Shown in pieces: positions 6,337 to 7,028 of a stretch of 7,028 nucleotides of DNA (positions within the stretch are counted from its first letter, which is position 1; each line of letters starts with the position of its first letter). Made by a program: the position numbers and the translations under genes. The notes beneath the pieces were generated by a model. That model was not told where the DNA came from. It worked only from the letters and a program-made list of their open reading frames with translations, and did not search any database. This DNA comes from an uncultured Lachnospiraceae bacterium (GTDB taxonomy: Bacteria; Bacillota; Clostridia; Lachnospirales; Lachnospiraceae): the NCBI GenBank assembly GCA_946537585.1, contig CAMNFX010000071.1:1-7028 (forward strand), given 5' to 3'.

Positions 6337-6912
6337 TCACCGGATGTCCGCAAGGATCTCCTGCAGACAGGTACCGAAGTCATCGTTTTGATATCGTTTG
6401 ACAATGCCGGCTTCCTTCAGCTTTTCCTCTGAAAAATCCTCCGTATCGGCGATGAAGCGCCTGCATACTTCCGTATAGCGCGGTGCCGGCTCCTCCATTT
6501 CCCTGCGGACCGCACGGATCAGCCGTTCACCGTCTTCCACCTCGATATAAACAGGCACAAGTGCCTCCTGTCCGAAGTAAGCTCTTAGCTTCCGGCAGGA
6601 CTCAAGAGTGCCCGGCATCAGGTAATCCCCGGCACTAAGGTCGATCTGTCCGTCATCCACAGTCGCATAGGTCCACGGACCGTATACAGTCTGATAGGTC
6701 CGTGACTCGATCAGTTTCCCGGCAGCTGCAAAGGCGTCTATCGCCGCCTGATCACAGAAATGATAGGAGACTCCATCCGTCTCATGCTCTCTAAGCGGTC
6801 TTGTGGTGTACATGACATAGGTCTTAAGCTCCGGCCGGGCATTCAGGATCGCCTGATAAAGTGAATCCTTCCCGGAGGCAGACTTTCCCATAATGCAGTA
6901 GATCTTTCCCAT
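6337..6912 (-). CDS. guanylate-kinase-like nucleoside monophosphate kinase
   Basis: This 191-residue P-loop kinase is probably a cytoplasmic nucleotide kinase of the guanylate kinase superfamily. It has a P-loop GKSASGKDS (9-17), a GMP-binding-type block YTTRPLREHETDGVSYHF (35-52) with Thr36, Arg38, Arg41 and Tyr50, a YGPWTY loop (77-82), and a Lid-like region LIRAVRREMEE (131-141). The usual Ser/Thr after P-loop Lys15 is Asp16, a GKD form I associate with some deoxynucleoside-monophosphate kinase-like proteins, so substrate is not certain. GMP is the likely candidate, and dedicated Gmk may exist elsewhere. ATG 6912 overlaps the upstream stop as TGATG and has GGAGG about 9-10 nt before it. 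In Bacillus this place holds thymidylate kinase, but the Gmk-type block argues against tmk here. Confidence 0.85.
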   Translation of the reverse strand: MGKIYCIMGKSASGKDSLYQAILNARPELKTYVMYTTRPLREHETDGVSYHFCDQAAIDAFAAAGKLIESRTYQTVYGPWTYATVDDGQIDLSAGDYLMPGTLESCRKLRAYFGQEALVPVYIEVEDGERLIRAVRREMEEPAPRYTEVCRRFIADTEDFSEEKLKEAGIVKRYQNDDFGTCLQEILADIR

Positions 6913-7028
6913 CAGGGCATTCCTCCGACCTCCGGAGCGCCTCCCGGTCCGACCTGCTCCACCGTCTGCTCACTGATCACAGCCGCCTGTTCCGCACTGC
7001 CGCCGGGTCCTTCTACGACTTCTGTATC
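6912..7028 (-). CDS. C-terminal fragment of an unidentified protein
   Basis: The only minus-strand frame open from the window edge gives 38 residues ending in a TGA at 6914-6912, while the other two minus-strand frames contain early stops. The tail is rich in Gly, Glu, Pro and Val, with EGPGGSAEQAAV and VGPGGAPEVGGMP, and no catalytic motif is visible. The overlap of its stop with the kinase ATG (TGATG) and the GGAGG inside its last codons make a real upstream gene in the same operon likely. In Bacillus, yaaO (an Orn/Lys/Arg decarboxylase-type gene) precedes tmk, but nothing in this short tail confirms that identity. Confidence 0.6.
   Translation of the reverse strand, partial: DTEVVEGPGGSAEQAAVISEQTVEQVGPGGAPEVGGMP

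Noticed and set aside
6315..6404. N-terminal 30-codon extension of HolB to an ATG at 6404
   Set aside because: It overlaps the kinase coding region out of frame, has no family similarity, and an ATG with ribosome site exists at 6314.

Overview
All supported genes lie on the minus strand, so the window reads from right to left. The protein set, the AGGAGG-type ribosome sites and the gene order point to a low-temperature Firmicutes-type chromosome, most likely a clostridial lineage such as Lachnospiraceae with moderately high GC. This placement is inferred from family resemblance and synteny, because no 16S or other marker is present. The region is core housekeeping sequence and shows no mobile element, CRISPR array, tRNA or rRNA.

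Right part (7028 to 2652): a tightly packed operon. It holds the tail of an unidentified gene, a guanylate-kinase-like P-loop kinase, holB (DNA polymerase III delta prime), ricT (PSP1 family), a TrmN6/YabB-type tRNA adenine methyltransferase and rsmI (16S rRNA 2'-O-methyltransferase). Stops and starts overlap by 1 nt, 4 nt and 20 nt at three junctions and are separated by about 15-22 nt at the other two, so the block is probably cotranscribed and partly translationally coupled. The order parallels the Bacillus subtilis tmk-holB-ricT(yaaT)-yabB-rsmI(yabC)-metS region. The kinase takes the tmk place, and several genes found between these in Bacillus are absent here.

Middle (2651 to 2381): an intergenic region of about 270 bp. 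It opens with a very AT-rich stretch carrying an extended -10 promoter. A GC-rich segment of about 200 nt follows, with several mutually exclusive stems, and leads to a GTG-started lipoprotein gene. The lipoprotein resembles GerMN-domain proteins. The leader is the least explained part of the window and may be a cis-acting RNA or a small RNA.

Left part (1756 to 1): a hairpin terminator after the lipoprotein, a possible promoter, and metG (methionyl-tRNA synthetase), which runs off the left edge without its C-terminal part.

Taken together, the genes serve replication (holB), nucleotide metabolism (kinase), RNA maturation (ricT), tRNA and rRNA methylation, and aminoacylation (metG). One cell-envelope lipoprotein is inserted among them.
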